Shown here piece by piece: positions 32,584 to 41,476 of a stretch of DNA of 64,000 bases. The position numbers and the translations under genes were made by a program. The stretch is from Myxococcus terminator_A (lineage in GTDB: Bacteria > Myxococcota > Myxococcia > Myxococcales > Myxococcaceae). Position 1 is the first letter of the stretch, and each line of letters begins with the position of its first letter. The DNA lies in contig JBLZWL010000075.1 in assembly GCA_049194865.1 (NCBI GenBank), positions 62,001-126,000 on the forward strand. The letters are read 5' to 3'. The notes beneath the pieces are model-generated. The model had not been told where the DNA came from. It did not search any database and saw only the letters and a list, made by a program, of their open reading frames with translations.

Positions 32584-35409
32584 TCACTTCCTCCGAGAGC
32601 GAGCAGGCGCGCGGGCGGGTTTCTGGGGCGCGGGCGGGGGCAGGGCCGCGAGGAAGGTGTCCACCTCTCCCACGCGCTTGTCCATGCCCGCTTCGGTGAA
32701 CCAGCCCCGGGCGCGAGTGGCCTCGCCCCGAGCCTCCGGCGACTGGCCCGACTTCACGAGCGCCTTCGCCAACGCGAAGCCGGACACCGCCAGGTCCTCC
32801 GGCGGCGCCGAGGCGAACGTCACCGCCAGACGCAGGGGCTCCATCGACTCAGTCACACGTCCGAGGCCCAGCAGGGCCTGTCCCACGCCGTCATAGGAGG
32901 GCTGGAGCTTCTCGTCGTCCGCGGGCAGCGCTTTTCGCTTGAGCGCGAGCGCCCGCTCGTAGGTCTTCAGCGCGTCCTCGAAGCGGCCCATGTCGAGCTG
33001 GCACATGCCCACCTCGTCCAGCGCCTCCGCGAACTTGGGGCTGTCCGCGCCATAGATGGCCTGGAAGATATCCGCCACGGCCTGCGCATGCGGCAGCGCC
33101 TTGTCGGCCTGCTTCAGCTCGCGCAGCGTCAGGGACAACAGGCCATGGCGCCGGGCCACGTCCGGGTGCAGGGGCCCCAGGGCGGAGGTGGTCTTCTGGA
33201 GCGCGTCCTCCAGCAGCGCCAGCGCGCGCGTGGAGTCTTTGAGCTCATGCACCACGTGCGCGAGCAGGAACGTCGTCCGCACCCGCTTGGGGTGCTGCGC
33301 GGACAGGGACTTCTCGTAGAGGGCGCTGGCCTCCTCCAGGCGCGCCTTCGCCTCTTCATACAATTCCTGCGAGATGGCGAGGTTGGCCTGGTTGACGCGC
33401 ACGTCGCCCAGCAGCACGGAGTCTCCGCCCATCCGCTCCAGCGTGGCCTCCGCCAGCGAGCCCCAGCGGGCCGCGGGCTCGAAGTGCTTCAGCCCGTCCT
33501 CCACGAAGAGCAGCTTGTTGAGGGCCGTGACTTTCAATCGGTCCGCGTGACCGGCCTCCGCGTCGAACACCGCGCTCGACAGCAGCTTCGCGGCCTCGGG
33601 CGACTCGCCCACCTGCTCCAGCAGCCAGCCATTCAAGAAGCGCGTCTCCGCGCGCAGCGGCAGATAGCCCGTGGCCTCCACCGGCGCGACGAGCGCCTTC
33701 ACGGCCTCCAGCGCCTGCGGGTGCTTGCCGGCATCCATCCGCGCGCGGACGTGGGAGAGCTTCTCCTCCAGCGCCTCGATTTCCGCGCGGCGCTGAGGGT
33801 CCGAGGGCAGGCGCTGCCGCTCCGCCAGGGCCTCCGTGTCCTCGCACTCCGACAGCGAGGGCAGGGCGAGCGCTGCGTCCAGGGACTTCTCCACCAGGGC
33901 CGCGTCCGCGCTCGACAGCAGCTCCACCGTGGCGTGGAAGTCCTTGCGGCGGCGCTCCAGACACACGAGCTGCCGGTCCAGCTGCTCCTCGGGTTTGACG
34001 CCCTGCACGCGCGTGGCCTCACACGCCTGCACGCGCTGGAGCTTCCACGTGTCGGCGTATTCACCGAGCACCGTCGACACGCTCCGCGCCATGCCTTCGG
34101 CGAAGGGCTTGCCCGTGGCCTGGAACGCGGTGGTCAGCTTCTCGCTCGCCGTGGGAGACCACTCCGCGTCCATCTGCGCCCCGGCATCCACGCACACGCG
34201 CGACTGCTGCCACGCGGCGCCGCCCGTCAGCGCAACCGTCGCCGTCAAGGCCCCGGCGGCCGTCAGCCACCTGCGGCGCAGCGTCCGGCGATGCTCCTGG
34301 GAGAGGGCCTCGAGCAGCGCGGCCATGGACGGATATCGCGCGCCCGTCTCCAGCGACAGGCCGCGCAGCACGGCGTCTCGCACCCACCCAGGCACCTTGG
34401 TGTCGCGCGGCGGCTCGCGCACGGCGGGCGCCGGCATCGTCGAGGCCGAGGGCGCCGAGGTGGGCCGCTGCGCGCCCAGTGACTCGGTGCGGTCCGACTC
34501 GGCGGTGACGGCGGTGCTGGAGAAGGCATACGCCCGCAGGCTGCCGGGCTCGAAGGGGCGCGCGCCGAAGAGGGCACCATAGAGCGCGGCGCAGAAGCTG
34601 AACTGGTCCGTGCGCCCGTCCAGCGGCTTGCCTCCGAACTGCTCCGGAGACATGTAGTTGGGCGTGCCCACCAGCAGGCCGTGCTCGGTGAGCGTCGTCT
34701 CCAGCATGCGCCGCCCGGACGAGGTGGCCAGGGCCTCCTCGGGCAGGGGCTCTTCGGGGACCGGTTCGTCGCCCATGGTGCGCGCGAGGCCGAAGTCCGT
34801 CACGTAGACGCGGCCCGCGCGGCTCACCAGCACGTTGGCGGGCTTGAAGTCGCGGTGCACCAGGCCCGCGGCGTGCGCGGCCTCCAGGCCCCGGCCCGCC
34901 TCGATGTAGCGCGTCACGATTTCGCGCCAGGAGCGCGGCGAGGCCTTCAGCCACGAGGCCAGCGTGCCGCCGTCCACCAGCTCCATGGCGACGAAGACCT
35001 GGTCGCCCCACATGCCCACGTCGAAGACGGGGATGACGTTGGGGTGGGAGACGCGCGCCATGGCCTGCGCTTCTCGCAAGAGCCGCGAGCGGGCCTCCTC
35101 CGAGTGGTCATGACGACCATCCGGATGCAGCAGCTTGAGCGCCACCTTGCGGTCCAGGTCCGGGTCATAGGCGGCGTACACCACACCCATGCCGCCCTGG
35201 CCCAGCCGCCGCAGCAGGAGATAGCGGCCAATCTGGGAGAAGGGGGGAACGGCGCGGCGTGCCTCGTCGGGCCCCGTACCGGAGAGGTCGTCCTCCCTTG
35301 GGCCGGTGCCCTGGGGGCCAGTGCCCACGGGGCCGGTGCCCAGGTCTTGCGTGCCGGTGCCCTCCGGACCCGTGCCCGCATCCCGCCCGCCTGTGTCTCT
35401 TCTCGTCAT
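32584..35409 (-). CDS. Membrane Ser/Thr protein kinase with TPR-like C-terminal region
   Basis: 941 aa from ATG 35409. A Gly-Thr-Gly-Pro repeat segment (residues 10-48) precedes the PknB-type kinase domain (about 62-370): GQGGMGVVY glycine loop, Lys92 in VALK, HRDFKPANV (185-193; F replaces the usual L), DFGLAR (205-210), GTPNYMSPEQ. A single membrane helix (381-400) leads to a 540-residue helical region with repeated TPR-like units (for example ALKTYERALALKRKALPADDEKLQPSYDGVGQALLGLGR), expected outside the cytoplasmic membrane. This is a common myxobacterial layout for sensing envelope signals. It likely phosphorylates the neighbouring FHA-sigma54 activator's partner or the activator itself. 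Confidence 0.9.
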   Translation of the reverse strand: MTRRDTGGRDAGTGPEGTGTQDLGTGPVGTGPQGTGPREDDLSGTGPDEARRAVPPFSQIGRYLLLRRLGQGGMGVVYAAYDPDLDRKVALKLLHPDGRHDHSEEARSRLLREAQAMARVSHPNVIPVFDVGMWGDQVFVAMELVDGGTLASWLKASPRSWREIVTRYIEAGRGLEAAHAAGLVHRDFKPANVLVSRAGRVYVTDFGLARTMGDEPVPEEPLPEEALATSSGRRMLETTLTEHGLLVGTPNYMSPEQFGGKPLDGRTDQFSFCAALYGALFGARPFEPGSLRAYAFSSTAVTAESDRTESLGAQRPTSAPSASTMPAPAVREPPRDTKVPGWVRDAVLRGLSLETGARYPSMAALLEALSQEHRRTLRRRWLTAAGALTATVALTGGAAWQQSRVCVDAGAQMDAEWSPTASEKLTTAFQATGKPFAEGMARSVSTVLGEYADTWKLQRVQACEATRVQGVKPEEQLDRQLVCLERRRKDFHATVELLSSADAALVEKSLDAALALPSLSECEDTEALAERQRLPSDPQRRAEIEALEEKLSHVRARMDAGKHPQALEAVKALVAPVEATGYLPLRAETRFLNGWLLEQVGESPEAAKLLSSAVFDAEAGHADRLKVTALNKLLFVEDGLKHFEPAARWGSLAEATLERMGGDSVLLGDVRVNQANLAISQELYEEAKARLEEASALYEKSLSAQHPKRVRTTFLLAHVVHELKDSTRALALLEDALQKTTSALGPLHPDVARRHGLLSLTLRELKQADKALPHAQAVADIFQAIYGADSPKFAEALDEVGMCQLDMGRFEDALKTYERALALKRKALPADDEKLQPSYDGVGQALLGLGRVTESMEPLRLAVTFASAPPEDLAVSGFALAKALVKSGQSPEARGEATRARGWFTEAGMDKRVGEVDTFLAALPPPAPQKPARAPARSRRK

Positions 35410-35565
35410 GTCTGGCGCACCTCGGGGGCGGAGTGTAGCCAAGCTCTCGCCGCAACCCGAGTTCTCCGCCGCCGTGCGTCAGCGCCTGCCTGCCTGAGGA
35501 CCAGAAGTCGACAGGCTCCTCGGAGTCAGGAGCCCGACCGTGGCGTGGCCCCACCCACGGCGAAC

Positions 35566-35606
35566 GGGAGGCGCGCCTCCCTCACGAAACGGGAGGCGCG
35601 CCTCAG
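35566..35606 (-). terminator. Palindrome pair after lipoprotein gene (left copy)
   Basis: GGGAGGCGCGCCTCCC (35566-35581) is a perfect 16-bp palindrome and is followed by a second, near-identical one at 35591-35606, right at the gene's 3' end. The same pair recurs at 38676-38716. Confidence 0.55.
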
Positions 35607-35610
35607 GGAC

Positions 35611-38004
35611 TCAGTACACCACCACCGAGGCGTAGACGCTGGTGCCGTTCGTGTAGGCCACCAGGGCTCCGCCGTTCGACGGGAGCGCGGCGACGGCTGG
35701 CACGGAGCCTGGACCCACCGTCCTGGCATCCGTGGCCAGAATCACGGAGGCCCCCACGAGCATCCGGTCCAACTGGATGTTGCCTGTCCCGCGCTGGGAG
35801 GCGATGTACGCGTTGCCGAGTGCGTCCGCGTCAATCGTTCGGATGGGACCGGGACCAACGTCCGTGGGGAGGCCCGGCACCTGGGTGCTCGTCCCTGGCG
35901 CGGACACCGGGATGACGTCCACGTTGTCGTCCCCGAAGGAGCCTGTGGTGTAGATGAAGCCGTTGGAGCCCGTCCAGTCCGAGAAGAAGGCCTGCCCCGG
36001 CGGGGAACTCAGCGGGCCGAAGGTGGTCCCTTGGTCGCTGCTGCGGCGGATGCGGAAGGAGGGGTCGTCGCTCACCGAGAAGACATCTCCGCTGATCTTG
36101 TCCACGATGACGTCGAAGAAGGCATTGTTCTGGTCCACGTCCGTCACGATGAAGTCGTTCGCGCCTCGCGCGAAGTTCCGGAGGACGCGCACCCCTACGC
36201 CGCCTCGCGAGACGGAGATGTAGAGGGCGTCGCCCCTGGAGTCCAGACTGAGGGTGGGGTTGGCCGCCGGGCTGAGGACTCGCGGCGCTTCCCAGGTCGC
36301 TCCCGAGTCGACGGTCCGGGTGAATATCAGCACGCCCGGACTCGCCGTGGCCGCGACGTAGGCGACGCCCGTGGGGCCGCCTTCAATCGCGACCTCCGCC
36401 GCGTTGGTGATGCCCAGGGGAGTGGGCCCCACCCAGGTGAAGCCACGGTCCACGCTCACGCTGACATGGACCGCGCCACCGCACGTCATGACGGCGTAGA
36501 AGCGCCCCAGCGCATCCACCGCCACCTTGCGCCCCGTGTTCGAGTTGGCGGTGGTGCAGTTCAGCGTTCCGCTGATGAGCGTGGGGGGCACATTCGAGAA
36601 GGCATCCAGCTGGCACGTGGCGTCGCAGCCATCCCCGGGCGTCGTGTTGCCATCGTCGCACTGCTCTCCCACGATGCTGTCGACCAGGCCGTCGCCGCAC
36701 ACCTCCACGCCCTGGCAGTCCGCGCGGCAGCCGTCCCCCGCGACGCGGTTGCCGTCGTCACACACCTCACCCGAATCGACGGAGCCGTCGCCGCAGACGG
36801 GCGGCCCCCGGACGGTGAGGGTGATGGTGGCGGTATTGGAGGTCAGCGCGCTGTCGCTGGCCGTGAAGGTGAACGAGTCCGCCCCCTGGAAGTCCGCGTT
36901 TGGCGTGTAGAGCAACGAGGCGCCCGTCCCGGACAGGGTTCCGTTGGCGGGAGGAGTCGTCACGTTGAACGTGAGCGCATCCCCGTCCACGTCGGTGGCC
37001 ACCAACGTGATGGGCGTCGACGTGTTGTAGTTCACCGTCACCGAGGCGGAGGCAGCCACGGGCGCGTCGTTGACCGGAGTCACCGTGACGAAGATGGTGG
37101 CCGTCGCCTGCTTCTTGCCGTCGGAGACGGTGACCTGGAAGCTGTCCGCTCCGTAGAAGTTCGCGTTCGGGGTGTACGTCACCGAGGCCCCCGAGCCAGT
37201 GAGCGTGCCATTGCCAGGCGTGGTGTAGGTGAAGGTTAGCGCGTCGCCATCCGGGTCCGTCGCGGGGACGGTGATGTTCACCGAGGTGTCCTCGGGAGTG
37301 GTGGCGTGGACGTCCTCGACCGTGGGCGCTTGGTTGTTGTCGCAGACGCTCGGCTGCCCCGTGCAGGTGTAGCCCGGCTCCACCTGGCAGACACTGTTAC
37401 AGCCGTCTCCGGAGAGCTGGTTGTCGTCGTCACAGACTTCGGCCCCGGCAATCACCCCGTCACCACAGAAGGGCCGGATGGACGTCTCCACCGCGTCCAC
37501 CTGGTAGACCCCGAACACCGTGCCCCGCAGGCGCACGTAGCGATAGGGGTAGTTCCCGGGGTAGCTCACCACCGCGACATGGGTCCCCAGGCCCATGTGC
37601 AGCGGGCTGGAGGCGACGACCGTCCTATCCGCCTTCAGGAAGTCCACCTGGGCCACCAGAAACACCGACAGGCCCCGGTAATAGACGCGCAGGTCTCCGG
37701 TGCCCTCCTCGCCCTGTCCCAGGTCCAGCACCAGCGCCGAGAGCAGGGTCGGTATCGTCGCCCGCTGCCCGTCCGGTGCGCCCAGCGCCCTGTTCGGGGT
37801 GAGCACCGCCGGCGTGGTGCCCGGCGCCACCGCGTCCGCATACAAGTCCCACGGCGGCGCGAGCTCCTGGCTCACCTGTGTCAACGCCTCATCACTTCCA
37901 GGCGCTGCCTCTTCGTCGAGGGGCTCTACCCCGCAAGCGCCCAGCAACAACACCAGCGTCGCCCCCAGCCCCCACGACAGCGAGGCCTGTGTACTGCTTC
38001 TCAT
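35611..38004 (-). CDS. Large modular lipoprotein, left duplicate
   Basis: 797 aa from ATG 38004; lipobox LGAC after a signal peptide. Modules: a discoidin-like jelly-roll domain (DLYADAVAPGTT, ALGAPDGQRAT, LVLDLGQGEEGTGDLRVYY, YPYRYVRLRG), a DUF4215-type Cys motif (CGDGVIAGAEVCDDDNQLSGDGCNSVC), two cadherin-like/Ig-like repeats (PEDTSVNITVPATDPDGDALTFTYTTPGNGTL and its copy), two more CGDG...CDDGN...GDGC motifs, and a C-terminal 300-residue sialidase-like/BNR propeller (VSVDRGFTWVGPTPLG, TRTVDSGATWEAP, RSSDQGTTFGP). Surface adhesion or glycan binding is the likely role. It is the same length as, and nearly identical to, the protein at 38730-41123. Confidence 0.82.
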   Translation of the reverse strand: MRSSTQASLSWGLGATLVLLLGACGVEPLDEEAAPGSDEALTQVSQELAPPWDLYADAVAPGTTPAVLTPNRALGAPDGQRATIPTLLSALVLDLGQGEEGTGDLRVYYRGLSVFLVAQVDFLKADRTVVASSPLHMGLGTHVAVVSYPGNYPYRYVRLRGTVFGVYQVDAVETSIRPFCGDGVIAGAEVCDDDNQLSGDGCNSVCQVEPGYTCTGQPSVCDNNQAPTVEDVHATTPEDTSVNITVPATDPDGDALTFTYTTPGNGTLTGSGASVTYTPNANFYGADSFQVTVSDGKKQATATIFVTVTPVNDAPVAASASVTVNYNTSTPITLVATDVDGDALTFNVTTPPANGTLSGTGASLLYTPNADFQGADSFTFTASDSALTSNTATITLTVRGPPVCGDGSVDSGEVCDDGNRVAGDGCRADCQGVEVCGDGLVDSIVGEQCDDGNTTPGDGCDATCQLDAFSNVPPTLISGTLNCTTANSNTGRKVAVDALGRFYAVMTCGGAVHVSVSVDRGFTWVGPTPLGITNAAEVAIEGGPTGVAYVAATASPGVLIFTRTVDSGATWEAPRVLSPAANPTLSLDSRGDALYISVSRGGVGVRVLRNFARGANDFIVTDVDQNNAFFDVIVDKISGDVFSVSDDPSFRIRRSSDQGTTFGPLSSPPGQAFFSDWTGSNGFIYTTGSFGDDNVDVIPVSAPGTSTQVPGLPTDVGPGPIRTIDADALGNAYIASQRGTGNIQLDRMLVGASVILATDARTVGPGSVPAVAALPSNGGALVAYTNGTSVYASVVVY

Positions 38005-38270
38005 TGGATGTCTTCCCCAGAAAGCAGGATGAAACCCGGCATGGGCTGTCCCCCTCATGGAATGAATCACATCCCTTGTCACAGCCTATGTATCGGCGCG
38101 CAACACGCGGATGGGGCAACGTCGTCCGGCCACCATCCACCAGGTACTCGGGTACCATGAAAACAAAAGTCCCGGACAGGCACCCGCACGCCTCCGCGTG
38201 TAACTTGATTCCAGACGCCGTGCTCGCAACGTCTGACTTTATTGCCTCGATGCGGGGCGCCTCGAATGGG
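38005..38270. promoter_or_regulatory. Upstream region of left lipoprotein copy
   Basis: Homologous to 41124-41476. It contains a shortened version of the sheath-gene terminator hairpin (CAGACG 38212-38217 with CGTCTG 38230-38235) and presumably the lipoprotein promoter. Confidence 0.5.
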
Positions 38271-38643
38271 TCAGGCGCGCAGCGGCAGGGTGAAGGCGAG
38301 CTGGAAGCGGGTGCCGGCGTGCTCGGGCCGGACGGTGGCGGTGACGCCGTCGAGAAGATGGAGGCGACCTCCGCGTTGCCGGAGCCGGGAGCTGGTCCCT
38401 CACCCAGGTTGCGAAGCGGACGATGCGGCCGGTGAGCACCTGGGCCGGAAGAGGCACCGTGGGCGCTCCCGCCAGCAGCACCGTGTCCGCGTTGCGCCCG
38501 CTGCCCAGGCCCAGCACGCCCTTCTCCTCCAGCTTCGCCAGCGCGCGGATGGGCAGGAAGACCTCGGTGGGGATGGGCAGGCCCTTCTCGCGGCCGGAGG
38601 GAAGCTCCCGGTTTTCCTCCAGGCCCAAGGCCAGCTCATCCGG
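38271..38643 (-). pseudogene. Truncated, internally deleted copy of TssB/TssC-like gene 3' end
   Basis: On the minus strand this segment reproduces pieces of the gene at 41477-43123: ELALGLEE, PSGREKGL.IPTEVFLPIRA.AKLEEKGVLGLGSGRNAD.VLLAGAP, VPLPAQVLTGRIVRFATWVRDQL, then the frame is lost before the terminal GTRFQLAF-like stretch, whose stop codon is at 38271-38273. Compared with the parent it lacks about 240 bp near 41917-42155, 21 bp near 41759-41779 and about 93 bp near 41550-41645. It has no start and an altered frame, so it is a dead by-product of the tandem duplication. It ends abruptly at 38643 against the 3' flank of the next lipoprotein gene. Confidence 0.85.
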
Positions 38644-38675
38644 CCGACCGTGGCGTGGCCCCACCCACGGAGACT

Positions 38676-38716
38676 GGGAGGCGCGCCTCCCTCACGAACA
38701 GGGAGGCGCGCGTCAG
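38676..38716 (-). terminator. Palindrome pair after lipoprotein gene (right copy)
   Basis: GGGAGGCGCGCCTCCC at 38676-38691 and a one-base-changed partner at 38701-38716, matching the pair at 35566-35606. Confidence 0.55.
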
Positions 38717-38729
38717 GGACTCCGTTGAC

Positions 38730-41123
38730 TCAGTACACCACCACCGAGGCGTAGATGCTGGTGCCGTTCGTGTAGGCCACCAGGGCTCCGCCGTTCGACG
38801 GGAGCGCCGCGACCGCTGGCGCCGCACCCGGCCCCACCGTCCTGGCATCCGTGGCCAGAATCAGGGGGGCCCCCACGAGCATCCGGTCCAACTGGATGTC
38901 GCCTGTCCCCCGCTGGGAGGCGATGTACGCGTTGCCGAGTGCGTCCGCGTCAATCGTTCGGATGGGACCGGGACCAACGTCCGTGGGGAGGCCCGGCACC
39001 TGGGTGCTCGTCCCTGGCGCGGACACCGGGATGACGTCCACGTTGTCGTCCCCGAAGGAGCCTGTGGTGTAGATGAAGCCGTTGGAGCCCGTCCAGTCCG
39101 AGAAGAAGGCCTGCCCCGGCGGGGAGCTCACCGGGTCGAAGCTGGTGCCCTGGTCGCCGCTGCGGCGGATGCGGAAGGCGGGGGAGTCACTCACCGAGAA
39201 GACATCTCCGCTGATCTTGTCCACGAGGACGTCGAAGAAGGCATTGGCCTGGTCCACGTCTGTCGCGCTGAAGTCGTTCGCGCCTCGCGCGAAGTTCCGG
39301 AGGACACGCACCCCTACGCCGCCTCGCGAGACGGAGATGTAGAGGGCGTCGCCCCTGGAGTCCAGACTGACGGTGGCGTTGGCCGCCGCGCCGAGGTTTC
39401 GCGGCGCCTCCCAGTTCGCTCCCGCGTCGACCGTCCGGGTGAACAGCACCACGCCCGGGCTCGCCGTGGCCGCGACGTACGCGACGCCCGTGGGGCCGCC
39501 TTCAATCGCGACTTCAGCCGCGTTGGTGATGCCCAGGGGAGTGGGCCCCACCCAGGTGAGGCCACGGTCCACGCTCACGCTGACATGGACCGCGCCACCG
39601 CACTTCATGACGACGTAGAAGCGCCCCAGTGCATCCACCGCCGCCTTGCGCCCCGTGTTCGAGTCGGCCGTGGTGCAGTTCAGCGTTCCGCTGATGAGCG
39701 TGGGGGGCACATTCGAGAAGGCATCCAGCTGGCACGTGGCGTCGCAGCCATCCCCGGGCGTCGTGTTGCCATCGTCGCACTGCTCGCCCACGATGCTGTC
39801 GACCAGGCCGTCGCCGCACACCTCCAGGCCCTGGCAGTCCGCGCGGCAGCCGTCGCCCGCGACGCGGTTGCCGTCGTCACACACCTCACCCGAGTCGACG
39901 GAGCCGTCGCCGCAGACGGGCGGCCCCCGGACGGTGATGGTGATGGTGGCGGTATTGGAGGTCAGCGCGCTGTCGCTGGCCGTGAAGGTGAACGAGTCCC
40001 CTCCCTGGAAGTCCGCGGTCGGCGTGTAGAGCAACAGGGCGCCCGTCCCGGACAGGGTTCCGTTGGCGGGAGGAGTCGTCACGGTGTACGTGAGCGCGTC
40101 CCCGTCCACGTCCGTGGCCGTCAAGGTGATGGGCGTCGACGTGTTGTAGTTCACCGTCACCGAGGCGGAGGCGGCCACGGGCGCGTCGTTGACCGGAGTC
40201 ACGGTGACCGTGATGGTGGCCGTCGCCTGCTTCTTGCCGTCGGAGACGGTGACCTGGAAGGTGTCCACTCCGTTGAAGTCCGCGTTCGGGGTGTACGTCA
40301 CCGACGCCCCGGAGAGCGAGAGCGTGCCATTGCCAGGCGTGGTGTAGGTGAAGGTTAGCGCGTCGCCATCCGGGTCCGTCGCGGGGATGGTGATGTTCAC
40401 CGAGGTGTCCTCGGGGGTGGTCGCGTGGACGTCCTCGACCGTGGGCGCCCGGTTGTTGTCGCAGACGCTCGGCTGCCCCGTGCAGGTGTAGCCCGGCTCC
40501 ACCTGGCAGACGCTGTTGCAGCCGTCTCCGGAGAGCTGATTGCCGTCGTCACAGATTTCGACCCCGCCAATCGCCCCGTCACCACAGATGGACCGCAGCG
40601 ACGTCTCCACCGCGTCCACCAGATAAATCGCGAGCGCGCCCCGCAGGCGCACGTAGCGATAGGGCTTGTTGCCCGGGTACGTCGCCACCGCGATATGCGT
40701 CCCCAGGCCCAACTCGACGAGGTGCAGCGAGCTGGAGCCGATGAGGGTCCCATCCGCCTTCAGGAAGTCCACCTGCGCCACCAGCGCCAACGACAGGCCA
40801 TGGTAATAGACGCGCAGGTCGCCGGTGCCCTCCTCGCCCGCGCCCAAATCCAGCACCAGCGCCGCGTTGAGCAGGCCCAGGAGCGTCGCCGCCTGTCCAT
40901 CCGGCGCGCCCAGCGCCGCGCTCGCGTTGAGCACCGCCGCATTGGTGCCCGACGCCACCGCGTCCGCATACGGGTCCCAGGTCAACGAGGCTTTGCTCGT
41001 CGAGGCCCCATCGCTCTCTTGTGACACCCCATCCCGCGGGGACTCCACACCACAGGCCCCCAGCGACAAGGCCAGCGTCAGGCCCAGCCCCCACGACAAC
41101 AGCGCCCCAAAACGGCTTTGCAT
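38730..41123 (-). CDS. Large modular lipoprotein, right duplicate
   Basis: 797 aa from ATG 41123 (signal peptide, lipobox LGAC). Same module order as the 35611 gene: discoidin-like N-terminal domain (DPYADAVASGTNAAVLNASAALG), CGDG/CDDGN Cys motif, two cadherin-like repeats with DATDVDGDALTYTVTTPPANGTL-type sequence, two more Cys motifs, and the sialidase-like/BNR C-terminal domain. The last 550 residues are almost identical to the other copy, whereas the N-terminal signal peptide and first domain have diverged (for example LSLGACGVESPRDG versus LLLGACGVEPLDEE). This uneven divergence could reflect gene conversion of the C-terminal part. Likely displayed on the cell surface; ligand unknown. 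Confidence 0.82.
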   Translation of the reverse strand: MQSRFGALLSWGLGLTLALSLGACGVESPRDGVSQESDGASTSKASLTWDPYADAVASGTNAAVLNASAALGAPDGQAATLLGLLNAALVLDLGAGEEGTGDLRVYYHGLSLALVAQVDFLKADGTLIGSSSLHLVELGLGTHIAVATYPGNKPYRYVRLRGALAIYLVDAVETSLRSICGDGAIGGVEICDDGNQLSGDGCNSVCQVEPGYTCTGQPSVCDNNRAPTVEDVHATTPEDTSVNITIPATDPDGDALTFTYTTPGNGTLSLSGASVTYTPNADFNGVDTFQVTVSDGKKQATATITVTVTPVNDAPVAASASVTVNYNTSTPITLTATDVDGDALTYTVTTPPANGTLSGTGALLLYTPTADFQGGDSFTFTASDSALTSNTATITITVRGPPVCGDGSVDSGEVCDDGNRVAGDGCRADCQGLEVCGDGLVDSIVGEQCDDGNTTPGDGCDATCQLDAFSNVPPTLISGTLNCTTADSNTGRKAAVDALGRFYVVMKCGGAVHVSVSVDRGLTWVGPTPLGITNAAEVAIEGGPTGVAYVAATASPGVVLFTRTVDAGANWEAPRNLGAAANATVSLDSRGDALYISVSRGGVGVRVLRNFARGANDFSATDVDQANAFFDVLVDKISGDVFSVSDSPAFRIRRSGDQGTSFDPVSSPPGQAFFSDWTGSNGFIYTTGSFGDDNVDVIPVSAPGTSTQVPGLPTDVGPGPIRTIDADALGNAYIASQRGTGDIQLDRMLVGAPLILATDARTVGPGAAPAVAALPSNGGALVAYTNGTSIYASVVVY

Positions 41124-41476
41124 TGTTTGTCTCTCCCGAGGTGCGGGATGAGGCCCGGAATGGACAGTCCCCCCTCGTGGAATGCACGACACCACTACGC
41201 ACTACCGACAACTCAGCGCGCAACACTCGGATGGCCAGCGTCGTCCGGCCACCAATCGACAAGCACTCAAGGGCCATGGACACCACGGTCCCTGGCATTC
41301 AGCGCATCCGCCCGCCTTCGCGAATCGAGACGGGGGCTGTGGCTGTGAATGATGGAGTTGCGTCAGTTTCGTTGAAAATGTTCAACCGCGACCGTGCTTC
41401 GCGTGCTCCTTGAAGCCAGACGCCGTATACGCGACGTCTGGCTTAATGCCTATCGAAATAAGGCCTCAAGGCCCCT
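41124..41476. promoter_or_regulatory. Upstream region of right lipoprotein copy
   Basis: 353 bp without a gene. Holds the sheath-gene terminator (41413-41444) and an A/T-richer stretch near 41335-41395 that may include the lipoprotein promoter. The part nearest the lipoprotein is homologous to 38005-38200. Confidence 0.5.
41413..41444 (-). terminator. Hairpin after TssB/TssC-like gene
   Basis: AAGCCAGACG (41413-41422) pairs perfectly with CGTCTGGCTT (41435-41444) across a 12-base loop, 33 bp past the stop codon of the leftward gene. A decayed copy is at 38212-38235. Confidence 0.65.

Larger units (their letters stand above)
35534..38643. repeat. Tandem duplication, left copy
   Basis: This unit (3' flank, lipoprotein gene, upstream region and a fragment of the sheath gene) is repeated in the same order at 38644-42190. 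The 3' flank begins CCGACCGTGGCGTGGCCCCA in both. The coding parts are nearly identical over long stretches, so the event is recent. This copy carries the degraded sheath-gene end, hence the right copy is closer to the original. Confidence 0.85.

Noticed and set aside
38239..38664. The open frame as a working sheath protein gene
   Set aside because: Lacks a proper start, lost frame in the middle, and carries deletions relative to 41477-43123; treated as a pseudogene.
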